From Prorocentrum cordatum (Eukaryota > Sar > Dinophyceae > Prorocentrales > Prorocentraceae): a DNA stretch of 64,000 bases. The DNA lies in the NCBI GenBank assembly GCA_963575745.1, contig CAUYUJ010004003.1:41001-105000 (forward strand), read 5' to 3'. Made by a program: the position numbers and the translations under genes. The notes beneath the pieces are model-generated. The model was not told the origin of the DNA. It searched no databases and saw nothing but the letters and a program-made list of their open reading frames with translations. This document shows, one piece after another, positions 54,990-64,000 of this stretch; positions within the stretch are counted from its first letter, which is position 1, and each line of letters starts with the position of its first letter.

Positions 54990-55630
54990 CCACTCTTCTT
55001 CACTGGGCCCGTCACAGACTGTTTACAAAATTTCGTGTCCCTCCCGCCCCTCCAAAGAGGCCCCGCTTGAGCGAGGAGGGCATCCGCAACACATCCAATT
55101 TACAACATTTCGTGCCCCTTCCACCCCCCAAGGAGGCCCCGCTTGAGCGAGGAGGGTATTCGCAACACATCCTTTTTACAACAATTTGAACCCCTCCTAC
55201 CCCTCCAGGGAGGCACCGCCTGAGCGAGGGGGGTATCCGCAACGTATGCTATTTACCAAGTTTCGTGCCCCTCCTACCCCGCCTGGGAAGCCCCGCTAGA
55301 GTGAGGATATCGGGAACACATGCTATTTGCAAGATTTCGTGCCCCCCCCAACCCTTTCAGGGACGCCCCGCCAGAGCCCGCAGGGCATTCGAAACCTATG
55401 CCAGTTACGATGCTGTGTACAAGATTTCGTGCCCCTCTCACCCCTTCAGGGACGCCCCGCCAGAGCGGGCAGGGCATTCGAAACCTATACGATTTACAAT
55501 GCTATTTACACTGTTTCGTGCCCCTCCTGCCCGTCCTGGGAGGCCCCACCATCGAATTCCATTATTCACAAGATTTTGTCCCCTTCCCACAAGTCATGGG
55601 AGGCCCCAGCAAGGCGGGCAAGGTATTCCT
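54990..55630 (+). repeat. ~75-90-bp degenerate tandem array (8 units)
   Basis: TTTCGTGCCCCTCC begins each unit at 55031, 55108, 55185 (TTTGAAC), 55261, 55335, 55425, 55514 and 55574. CCCCGC.TGAGCG and GGGCATTCGAAAC blocks are inside. Confidence 0.85.
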
Positions 55631-55805
55631 TCTCACCACTGTTGTGCCCCGTGGATCCCGCTAACTCCGTGGCACCCTTATGTTGGGAACTCTGGTAACA
55701 CAATGTTGAGAATGTCGCACGCGGCGTCTCCCGGAAATTTCGTTTTGACCTGGACTTTCTTGACCTTGTTATGAAACATGGCCCTGAATGAAACAAATTC
55801 CTGAC

Positions 55806-55978
55806 CTTCTCCCGCAGCCGGCTTCTTTGAACTTGCGCTTCAAGGGTGCTGCAGCCTGGCGCGCCGCCTTCTGCACGGGAGCGGCCGCGCGCTTTGCGGC
55901 CAGCCGCAGCTCAATGGCCTGCGAGGCTGCGTTGTATTTCTTGCGCTCTCGTACGGCTTCGGCCACCAGGGTAGTTAT
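55806..55978 (-). CDS. Candidate exon, Lys/Ala-rich, unknown
   Basis: Read on -, an AG acceptor (55980-55979) precedes an open, G/C-ending-codon stretch reading VAEAVRERKKYNAASQAIEL, then LAAKRAAAPVQKAARQAAAP and LKRKFKEAGC. It is followed by AAG|GT (55805-55804). It looks like a basic, Ala-rich helical segment of a real protein. No partner exon is identified. It is not a convincing match to histone-like or DVNP proteins. It could be an isolated pseudo-exon. Confidence 0.3.
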
Positions 55979-56307
55979 CTAGGTGGTTGCTCGGTTGTTC
56001 GCTGTTTTGATTTCCATGAGCCGTCAATTGGTCTTCGAACGACATTCTTCCTTCCTTGGGGTTCCCCATGGCTCTGCCGAGGCAGGCAGTCGCGATGCAC
56101 TGGGACGGTGGACGCGCCCCCAGAATGAGCGAGGATATGAAGCAAACACCGGACGAATGGAGAACTGATAAGTTAGACCAGAGGGACGGCGCTGGGGACA
56201 GAACGAGGAGGACGATGGAGATAGGATGTAGATAAAGGGCGAAAGACGGCGTAAAACAACATAGAAACGAATACACACTAGATGCCAGGATGAGTCCCGT
56301 TCCTGTT

Positions 56308-56770
56308 GTCGTCGTCCTCGCCATCGTCATCATCGTCATCGTCATCGTCGTCCTAGCCATCGTCATCGCTATCGTCTTCAACGCCATCATTATCTTCATC
56401 ATCATCTTCATCATCGTCATCACCATCGTCACCAACACCATCATAATCATCACCATCACCACAACCATCACGAATCACCATCAGCATCAGCATCATCACA
56501 GTGGTCATCATCATCATCATCATCATCATCGTCATCGTCATCGTGCTTGTCATCGTCATCATCAGCAGCATCATCATCGTCGTCGTCATCGTTATCGTCT
56601 TCGTCATCATCAGTAGCATCATCATTACCATCATCATCACCATCATCACCATCACCATCACCATCACCGCCATCACCATCATCATCATCATGCCATATCA
56701 TATCATATCATATCGTATCATATCATATCATGCCATATCATCATCATCATTATCATCAGCACCAGCATGA
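56308..56770 (+). repeat. (ATC)n microsatellite block
   Basis: ATC/GTC triplets, then an ATATC-type patch (56694-56735). Confidence 0.95.
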
Positions 56771-56930
56771 TCGTCATCGCCAATGCTATGCGGTATAACG
56801 CATCACAAATCAACGCAGCGCGAAAAGAAAAACAAGTGAACATCCTGAAGGGCCCTCGGCCCCTCACAAGCCTTCCTGCTTTTTCTTCTTCCTAAACCCT
56901 TTACTGGTCCCTCCCGTTCTTCCTCCTCCT

Positions 56931-57398
56931 GCTGCTCCTCCTCCTCCTCCTCCTCCTCCTCCTCCTCCTCCTCCTCCCCTCCCAGCAGTGGAACATCGCC
57001 TGGTGGACCCACACCTCGGGGGGCAACAAATGACGCGGAGGAGGAGGAGGAAGAGGAGAAGGCGAGAGGATGGAAGGGGGGCCGGACGTAGCTGTAGGAG
57101 GAGAGGAGGAAAGGAAAGGATGAGGAGCAAGATGAGGAGGATAATGAGGAGGGAAAAAAACAACGCCGAAAAAAACTCGAGTCGCGAATACACATTACCT
57201 GGAACATGCCCGGCCTGGCGTGGAGCGAGGCCCAAGTAAGCTCGGCAAATTCGTAGCGACGCGAGCTTCACCAGCTGCGTGAGGAGACCGGAGGGGCCAG
57301 AGAGAGGAGGAGGAGGAGGAGGAGGAGGAGGAGGAGGAGGAGGAGGAGGAGGAGGAGGAGGAGGAGGAGGAGGAGGAGGAGGAGGAGGAGGAGAAGGA
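56931..57398 (+). repeat. CTC array facing a GGA array
   Basis: CTC at 56931-56985 and GGA at 57307-57398, in opposite orientations about 320 bp apart, with GGA-rich sequence between. They could pair as a long purine-pyrimidine foldback. Confidence 0.85.
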
Positions 57399-57894
57399 GT
57401 AGGAGGGGGAGATGGTGGTGGAGGGAGGAGGAATAGGAGGAAGAGGGCCAGCCCAAACCCATGGTGCATAAACGATACTGCAACACACCCTCCCGTCCCA
57501 AGTTCTCTCCTCACAAGTCCCCACAGTCATTCCCTGCCGCTAGTGGAAGCGCCTCCTTGAAAGAGGAATTCCCAATGGGCCTGCCATTCAAGAGAGAAGC
57601 ACTTTTCGAAGAATACCTGGGGTGAAGAGCTTTTGCTTAGCCTGTCTCAGCGGCGGCCCTTGCGACACGCTATGCCGAACAAGCGGATTGCATGTCGCTC
57701 CGCTCCGCGGGTCGGGAGGCTGGGAAGAGCTCGGGACGTTGACGCCTGGATGCCAGGACACGGATAGCATGTCGCGCCGAAGCGTGGGGGGTCAGAACTG
57801 TCGGCGAGACACGCCAAGCAACAATTCCTGACCGTATATCCACGATAGTTCTGACTAGAAGAAATGCCACGGAGTAAGATAACAATACTTAATG

Positions 57895-58290
57895 ACATGT
57901 TGAACAAACATCCCATTTTGAAAAAGAGCCGCCCTCCAGCCGTGTGGCCGTCGCCAATGTTTACGCTTCTGGTCGTAAACGTCGAGAGGGAGTTCCACGA
58001 GAGCCCCAATTTTAACACCACATGCATGCGCTTGTTGCGCAGTCTCCAATATATGCCCATCTGAGCTGAGGAAACATCAAGCGATGCCTTTTTGTGAGAA
58101 GAACCTCTCCTCCGTCCGTGTAGCTGCTGGACGCTTTTAGAATGACTGTGCGCGGCGCTGGTGTGAGCGCTTCGCTCTGAACGCATGTCCGCCCTCCCAG
58201 CTTCAAGCTTGTGAGACGGAGGCGCGCAACGCTCATGCGAGGACTACCTTTCAAAAGCCCGCCGCCCTCCACCCGTGAAGCTGCTGGGTG
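57895..58290 (-). repeat. ~83-bp repeat family, inverted copies
   Basis: Three to four units with CATTTTGAAAAAGAGCC, CCTCCAGCCGTG and GTGCGCGGCGCTGG. Confidence 0.7.
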
Positions 58291-58299
58291 AAGGCCTCC

Positions 58300-58560
58300 T
58301 GGCCAGCGACGCCGACCCTGAAGGGGGGACCTCCCCCGGGAACCCCCGCTGGCGCCCCCGCCGGGACCCCGAGGGGTGGGCGGCATTCTGACCTGGGCCC
58401 CCCCCCGCCACCACATGCGGGACCCGCCCCACAGGGCCCCCGCTGGCGACCCCCCTGGAGGAGGCGGTCCCCGTGCCCCCCTCCTGCCCACAGGAGGGAC
58501 CCCCCCCCCCCCGAGACCCGCCAGGGACCCAAGAATCTGACCCTGGACCCCTCGCCGTAG
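58300..58560 (+). repeat. C-rich low-complexity sequence
   Basis: Imperfect CCCCCGCTGGCG/GGGACC modules with C runs. The - strand has G runs that could form G-quadruplexes. No gene. Confidence 0.6.
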
Positions 58561-58759
58561 CCCCCCAATACCCCGTGTGAGACGGTAGATCGTCTCCTGA
58601 GAGTGCCTGGCCTCCGTCCGAAGTCACAACGGCTCAGAAACAGAACGCTCGAGCCCGAACGCAGGAACACACATCTCCGGCTATCTCACACCACTCGTCA
58701 CGGCATCAGTGAGATGAGTCTCAGAGGCTACGAGCCCAACGCATGGCAACACGATCAAG

Positions 58760-58904
58760 GGAGACTGGTCTTGGCGGTGCAGCAGCGAAGGCCATTACAT
58801 CAGCGAGTGGACTAACTATTCGTGCCGCGTCAGTGGCCGCGTGGGCAACGTGTGGTGCGAGGGCTGCAGGAAGCTGACGCACGCGGAGTGCAGCTCGATG
58901 TGTG
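58760..58904 (+). CDS. Candidate exon with Cys-rich (zinc-binding) segment
   Basis: The frame reads GDWSWRCSSEGHYISEW, then NYSCRVSGRVGNVWCEGC and LTHAECSSMC, with seven Cys residues including a C-x2-C pair. Codons end mostly in G or C. It stops at a strong GTGAGT donor (58905). A GCGCAG acceptor at 59151 keeps the frame open, giving a 247-bp intron. It lies just upstream of the copia gag region and could be its 5' part or a separate gene. The start is not visible. Confidence 0.4.
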
Positions 58905-59151
58905 GTGAGTACGGTATGCACAGCGGTCACTCTGGGGGCGACGGCCTCCTGCCAGCCGTCCCTGCTCCTCGTCTGCTGCCGAGAGGGCACGGCCAAGGCC
59001 TGGCCACCTCCGAAAGAGGCCGATCGTTGTCGACTCTCGGAGCTCCTGGGCAGCCGCGTGGATCCCAGCTTCCCAGGGCGCCAGGAGGGCAGCGGGGCCG
59101 CGCTGTTCGGCGCTGCCACAGCCCAGGCCTCCGTCGCTAACGCTTGCGCAG

Positions 59152-59310
59152 TGGGCTGGTTCAACATGACTGGCCAGTGGTTGACGCCGAACCGCCAGGA
59201 GGTCCCGCGAGGGAGGGCTCAGGAGCGCCTTCGGCAGATGCAGGGCGTTGCCCTCAGTGCCGGCGTCCTTGCGGCGGCGGCTGGACAAGCGGCGGGGATG
59301 ATGCGAGAGC
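59152..59310 (+). CDS. Candidate second exon
   Basis: Joins in frame to 58760-58904. Reads VGWFNMTGQWLTPNRQ, then RAQERLRQMQGVALSAG and an Ala-rich stretch. Near 59300 the convincing frame changes to that of gag, so a frameshift or another intron is needed. Function unknown. Confidence 0.35.
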
Positions 59311-59815
59311 ATGGAACTGATCGCGGCGGGCGACCAGGAAACACCGACGACCTTCGGTCCAAGGTGGTCGGTTTCGGTGGCGCCACAGAATCAGCAGCCC
59401 ACGTACCTGCCGCCCCCGCCGACGCATGTTTTTTCGGGCAGGGCCCCTCGAGGGCGCCGCGTGGTGGAGAGGGCCATGGAAAAGCTCGCCGTCGATGGCC
59501 TGAGGAGGCCGACGCTACCGAGGCTCGCGTTCACGAAGCAGGAGAGCCGCGCGCAGACGTTCAGGGACTGGCAGCGGCAGGTCGCCCTCGAGCTGGACGC
59601 CGTGGGCTCCGCGGTCGGCGAGTTCTGTGCTGCCGCGGCGGACCTCGCGGAGCAAGCGTACGCGCAGCGCGTTCTGACGTGGTCGCGGAGAGGACCTCCC
59701 TGAGGATCAGTGCTCACGCCAAGGGGGATCTGAAGCAGCTGGACCTGAAGATGACACCCTTGCTCCTTGTGGCTGTACCCAACTACTTGCAGGAACAACT
59801 ACCTGCAAAGGAGAC
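59311..59815 (+). pseudogene. Copia gag (capsid-like) remnant
   Basis: One frame reads LPRLAFTKQESRAQTFRDWQ, then RQVALELDAVGSAVGEF. This looks like the start of the copia gag core, a helical domain that packages RNA. After a frameshift near 59700 it reads KGDLKQLDLKMTPLLLVAVP, matching the later gag helices in style. It is cut by the foldback at 59816. Confidence 0.6.
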
Positions 59816-59965
59816 GAAGGATTGCAAAACAAAAAAACCCTGGATTGCAGAAAAAAACCCTTGAACGAAGGATTGCAAAACAAACAAAAAACAACAGAAC
59901 AAACTTTTTTTTGCAATCTTTTTTTTTGCAATCCTGTTTTTTTTTGCATTTTTTTGCAATCCTTC
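59816..59965. repeat. 150-bp A/T-run foldback inserted in gag
   Basis: The left half has GAAGGATTGCAAAAC twice and GGATTGCAGAAAA once. The right half has the reverse complements (TTTTTTGCAATC, TTTGCAATCC, TTGCAATCCTTC). The left half is A-rich and the right half T-rich, so the whole can fold. It has no coding sense and interrupts gag. No target duplication is visible. Confidence 0.85.
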
Positions 59966-60720
59966 CAACAACCGCCCAGAAATTCTTCGAGGCTTGCATC
60001 GAGGGCGCTCTGGGCGGCGTTGGCGACGGGCACACTATATCTCAACAGCCTGCGGTCTCCGGGAGTGGCTCTACATCGGCGGGCCAAGCACTGCGCTTTT
60101 GCTGGGCCAGCGGAGGCAAGTCGTGGGCGAGAGCGGGCGGGCTCCACATTCTGCGGCCCGATTCCGCTGCTTTGCACCGTGGTTTGAAGCAAACGGTTGG
60201 GCGACGAGGTGCCCGGCGTTTTGTTTCTGGCTGGGGACCTTTGTCAATGCCAACAACATGCGCATTCCGTCAGCGAGGACAAAGTCCTTGCCTTCTGGGA
60301 GTACTTCTTCGGCTAATCCCGCGAGCTGGTCAACGGGGCTGCGAGCTTCCAAGCGCATGGGGAAAAGAGGCCGCTAGCTCTGGCCTTGGGCGTCGGCGAG
60401 GGCAAAGACAATGATAAAGGAAGGGGCAAGAAGGGCGACGGCGCCAGTGACGCCAAGAAAAATTTGCAGCTTCTTCATGACGGCTAAAGGGCGTAAGCGA
60501 GGACAGTCTTACCCGTTCAGGCACGAGAAGCTGAATGTGGATTCCGGCCACTGCTTCACGTGCGGATCCACGCAGCACCACTCGAAGGATTACCAATCCC
60601 CGAAGAAGCCGAGGAAGGGCCAAGTCGCCTGTGACGCGAAGGAACCCTCTGGAAGCCAACATCCAGCGTCATCGCCAAGTCCCTCGGTGGGAAGGCCGTC
60701 TGCAGCCGCTGCCACTAGTT
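59966..60720 (+). pseudogene. Copia gag C-terminal part with zinc knuckle
   Basis: A basic Gly/Lys-rich lead and a zinc-knuckle segment at 60552-60593: CFTCGSTQHHSKDY. The C-x2-C-x4-H-x4-C pattern has its last Cys replaced by Tyr (TAC). This motif normally binds the element RNA. Frames shift at about 60410. Confidence 0.75.
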
Positions 60721-61190
60721 GACCTGGCTGCAAAGGCATCTTGCAACGCGCTCTCTATAGTGCTTCAATCGGACTCCGCGTCGGCCATCGACCTGGACGA
60801 GAGGATTCGCGCCGCCGTGGCTAGAGTGCTGATGGACGGCGACTTCGAGGTCAGCGCGCGCGTGGGAACAATCATTTCGACGGCATCTAGAACATAGGCA
60901 GAGATGGACCTCATCTTGCTCGATTCTGGGGCGACTCACGAGGTAAAGACGTTGCAGCCTGGGGCATCGGTGGAGGGTCTACTTCCAGCGACAATTCGAC
61001 TGCCAGTTGGTTCGTGCCGCGGTTTGATGTCTACCAACGCGAGACTGTCTGGGTCGAGGGGATCAAAGGCTGCGTCGAGGTGAAGCCGATCATACCAGTG
61101 GGAAGAAATTTCAAGACGTAGAATTTGGAGATGAAATGCAACATGGACGGTGTGGTTCTGACCAGCCTGGCTATTGCTGAGGACTTCGAA
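60721..61190 (+). pseudogene. Copia aspartic protease remnant
   Basis: LILLDSGATHEV (Asp codon at 60922-60924) is the active-site motif of copia-type retropepsins, followed by LPATIRLPVGS. A TAG lies just upstream (60895-60897). The enzyme would cut the polyprotein. Confidence 0.75.
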
Positions 61191-61221
61191 GTCATCCTGA
61201 CAGGAGGAGTACCTTACGTAC

Positions 61222-62150
61222 GTGACCAGGCGCACGTTTGACCAGACCCAACAGATGTGCGAGGCCCAGGCTCGCGCGGTGAGTCTGGCGGAGCATCGTC
61301 AGAATGGGGATGTACCCTGCAATCCCGAGTGCCCGGACTGCGTGCAGAGCTTAGGTCGAAGACGGGTGCACTGTCGAGTCGATCCAGCGGCGGGGCCAGG
61401 AGGAGTGCTGGCACTTGATTTGTCTAGCCCTCACGTCGAAGGACGCGGGGCTGGGCGCGTCGAGCAAGGTGTTGGAATGTATCGTCACCTCTTAGTGGGA
61501 TTGTTCCGACCGCAGCGCGAGGTGACGGTCGACCGCGACCTGAAGCTGACGGAGGGCAGCCAGAATGACGTCGAGCGCGAGGAGATGCTCGACAAAAAAG
61601 AAGCACAGCAATGCGGAGGTGTACGTCAAGTTGCTGCGCACGAAGGAGGCGTCGGAGACGCTGGTGAAGCTTCAACAGGACGTGGCGCACGTGAATGCCA
61701 CGCTCAATGCGAAGGTGGTTCTCAGGGTATACTCTGATCGCGGAGGTGAGTTAATGAACGTGCAGCTGGAGAAAGGGGATGCCGACAACAGGATCCATTT
61801 CACCACCACTGAAAGCCGTGATCCGGCGGCAAACGGATTGGCGGACAGGCTTGTAGGCCTCATCAAGCAAACGGCGCGGGCGTTGCTCGTGGCGAGCAGC
61901 TTACCCACGCATTTTTGGCCGTTCGCGGTGAAGTACGCGGCGCTCGGGACGATGGTGTACGCGCGCCTGAAGGAGCCCCAGAGAGACGATTTCAAGCCTC
62001 GCGCGGTCGAGGGGGGTCTTCTTGGGCTTCGACGAATACATTCACGAGGCCGCTTACGTCTTGTGCGACAACGGCTACGTGGATACGAATTCGGTCGTCA
62101 GCGAGAGGCTGGGCGACATCGTGAAGAACGGCAAGGAGAGCGATACTGCT
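61222..62150 (+). pseudogene. Copia integrase remnant
   Basis: The N-terminal zinc site is visible as EHRQNGDVPCNPECPDC. The core has LALDLSSPH (first Asp, 61417-61419) and, after a frameshift near 61550, RVYSDRGGEL (second Asp, 61736-61738). The third acidic position is Asp instead of Glu (NGLADRLVG, GAC at 61844-61846), exactly 36 codons after the second. The C-terminal part continues as KPRAVEGGLLG and, one frame over, GFDEYIHEAAYVL. The enzyme would insert the cDNA. Confidence 0.85.
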
Positions 62151-62539
62151 AGGCAAGAAGATCTCGTTCTGAACCAGGAGGTGCCCGCGCCCGAAGCTCA
62201 ACTTGTCTTCGACGTGGAAGAGCTCCCGTGGACTTGCCCTGCGTGCTTGGGAAAGCACGGAGCCCGCGCCCGGAGGCCAGGATGCAAGCTTGCTGAGGAG
62301 AAGCCAGTGGGCGAAGAACAACCTTCCATTTCCGATCAAAGCAGGTCGGTTCGGCGGGGGAGATCGCCCCTCGGGCATGAACTTAAACCGGCGGACGACA
62401 TCGCCAGCTCGGCGCGGGGAGCGACTGCTTCAGCGGTGCTGGATGATGAGTCAGACATCGAAATGCTCCAGCAGGCCAGAGATGACTTCAGACAGGCCAG
62501 GCTCCAGCTCGTCTCGCAGCAACAGGTCAAGGGCAGCAG

Positions 62540-63420
62540 CGGGGCTGAGCGGGAAGAGTGGATGCAGGCTTCGAACTGGCGTGTACGATCCAGCTACAGA
62601 CGAGGAGAAGAGGAGCGGGGTGTCGAAGGTGCCGAGCAAGATCGCCTGGGCGACGAAACCAACGGACAACAACACGGAGCTCCGACGCCGGAAGGTGCGC
62701 GTCGTGACTTGCGGCAATTTCGCGAACCACCAGGGCCTGGACGTGTATACCTCGCAAATGGACGCCACGGGTTTCAGGGCGATCCTGCGGTTGGCGGCTG
62801 GGATGGGCTTGACGATCGCGCAAGCGGACGTGCAGAGAGCGTTCCTCAACGCGCCGATCGGAGAGGACGTTGCTATATTAGTCAAGCCGCCAACTTTCTT
62901 GGTTGCTACTGGGCACGTCAAGGACGAAACATGAAAGCTTCGGCGAACAATGTACGGGCTCAGGTCCGCACCGAAGATGTGGCAGACGGAGCGCGACAAA
63001 CAGATGAAGGCCCTGAAGCTTCCCGATGGTTGCGTGGCAGTGCATGAACGTGGACGAGTCGGTGTGGGTCATCATGGATGCGAGTGGCAAGCTGCATGGG
63101 GCTATCGCCACGTGCGTCGGCCCCACCGACGTCGTCAACAATGGGGTCGAGGCGCTGGAGGGCGTCGGGAACATGTCATTGCCAGAGTTCATCTTGGCGG
63201 AGAGCGTCGGCGCGCCAATCAGGTTCTGCGGAGCAGTCGTGGTCGGGGTTGAGAAGAGCATCAGTGTCAACCAGGCCGAGTACACCGCCGACGTGCTGCG
63301 GAAGTGGGGCATGGCGACCGCCAACCCCGTCGAGGGTTTCAACGATGAGAAACCGACCATTTTCGAACAAAAAAATCGGTTTCGGCGGTCGCCGCGACGG
63401 CAGATCAGATAGCTCAAGGA
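62540..63420 (+). pseudogene. Copia reverse transcriptase (RVT_2) remnant
   Basis: Motifs in order are RVVTCGNFANHQ, DVYTSQMDATGFRAIL, IAQADVQRAFLNAPI (first catalytic Asp, 62827-62829) and ILVKPPTFL. A TGA (62932-62934) stands where Trp is normal, followed by LRRTMYGLRSAPKMW. After a shift, the place of the catalytic YVDD box reads CVGP (63113-63124). Then come IRFCGAVVVGV and ISVNQAEYTADVLRKWGM. Both the stop and the missing Asp pair would inactivate it. Confidence 0.85.
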
Positions 63421-63539
63421 GCCACAAGAAAGCGCGCGCACGGCCGGCCTCTGGAGGACATCATTGCGGACGACGAGGCCGTTGCGCAGGAGGTTCCAAA
63501 GTGGGTCTAGGGTGAGGAGGAAACCAAAACGACGGAAGG

Positions 63540-64000
63540 CACGGTGGAGTTCGCCGACATCAGGATTGCTCAGGCTGTCGCTGGGGAGCTCAACTGGCTT
63601 TCGGTCTGGACGAGGCCAGGCATCGCGCACGCTGCATCGAGGATGTCATCGTTCACCACGAAGCATCCCAAGGAGACGCACAAGCCGGGGAATAACGTTT
63701 TAAGGTGCCTGGTGCACTGAGGCGGCGAGGGCATCTTCATAGGACGGTTCCAGGACGAGACTGACGTCACCGTCTACACGGACGCCAATTTCGCGCCGAC
63801 GGGCCACAGCAACTACTGCCTACTCCAGCATAGTGGTGTTGTGGGGTGGGGTCACAGTTTCGTGGAGGGCGTCCAAACAGCAGATGATTGCCCGGAGCAC
63901 GGCGGAGGCGGAGCTTCAAGCGACGACGGCAGGGGGACTACTTGCAGGAGTTCGGCACAACATCGAAGCTCAGGATCTGCGCAGACGACCAGGCGAGCAT
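63540..64000 (+). pseudogene. Copia RNase H remnant, cut by the window edge
   Basis: IAQAVAGELNWLSVWTRPGI, the RT/RNase H junction typical of copia, is followed by VTVYTDANFAP (catalytic Asp near 63781). After a frameshift comes SWRASKQQMIARSTAEAEL, which carries the catalytic Glu. The end of the domain and the LTR lie outside. Confidence 0.85.

Larger units (their letters stand above)
59311..64000 (+). mobile_element. Ty1/copia-type LTR retrotransposon, decayed, runs off the window
   Basis: gag, zinc knuckle, protease, integrase, RT and RNase H occur on one strand in the order gag-PR-IN-RT-RH. This order (integrase before RT) is diagnostic of Ty1/copia elements. Reading frames change many times and several catalytic residues are lost, so the copy is dead. 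The 3' LTR lies beyond 64000. No 5' LTR could be identified without its partner. Confidence 0.9.

Noticed and set aside
55806-55978. DVNP or histone-like protein
   Set aside because: Basic and Ala-rich, but no recognisable DVNP or histone motif; kept only as an unknown candidate exon.

Overview
The window is nuclear DNA of a dinoflagellate. The strongest evidence is two near-perfect copies of the 22-nt dinoflagellate spliced leader (DinoSL). One lies on the - strand at 20-41 and one on the + strand at 13796-13817, and each differs from the consensus at a single base. The DNA is G+C-rich, carries many triplet microsatellites, and holds decayed non-LTR and Ty1/copia-type elements with the zinc-knuckle, protease, integrase and RT motifs seen in dinoflagellate genomes. 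A G+C-rich core dinoflagellate such as Prorocentrum would fit, but the species cannot be fixed from sequence alone.

No intact host gene is recognisable. The coding-like islands are:
(1) 8829-4600 on the - strand: a decayed reading frame of about 1,400 codons with about 17 scattered SAAQPG/SAEQPA-type motifs and a cysteine/histidine-rich region. It resembles, from memory, the N-terminal part of dinoflagellate Helitron-like proteins.
(2) 13796-18357 (+): a nearly full-length, SL-tagged LINE with an ORF1 zinc ribbon and coiled coil, an AP-type endonuclease, an RT with FVDD, and terminal C2H2 fingers, broken by frameshifts.
(3) 19840-21300 (+) and 44460-45345 (+): two 3' ends of other LINEs carrying RNase H.
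(4) 38927-36935 (-): an unrecognised, decayed protein-coding locus.
(5) 58760 to the right edge: two candidate zinc-binding exons, then a decayed Ty1/copia element (gag, zinc knuckle, protease, integrase, RT, RNase H) that runs off the window.

The rest is repeat DNA. Two unrelated tandem arrays both have a period of about 102 bp: 26327-29049 with about 27 units, and 41800-43150 with about 13 units. Because 102 is divisible by 3, they leave very long open frames, including on the antisense strand. A large imperfect inverted repeat spans 11378-12953, with 38-bp repeats nested in its arms. Several small foldbacks occur, one type in two copies (10451-10638 and 43269-43396). Several interspersed families recur in both orientations: a GGCCCAAGA family, an ~83-bp family, a GTGCAAT family, composite families C and D, and families A and B.

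GGA/CTC microsatellites occur at about 18 sites. They directly follow two of the LINE remnants and both family-B copies. Overall the window looks like a gene-free graveyard of retroelements and satellites. Long ORFs here mostly reflect stop-poor repeats, not genes.
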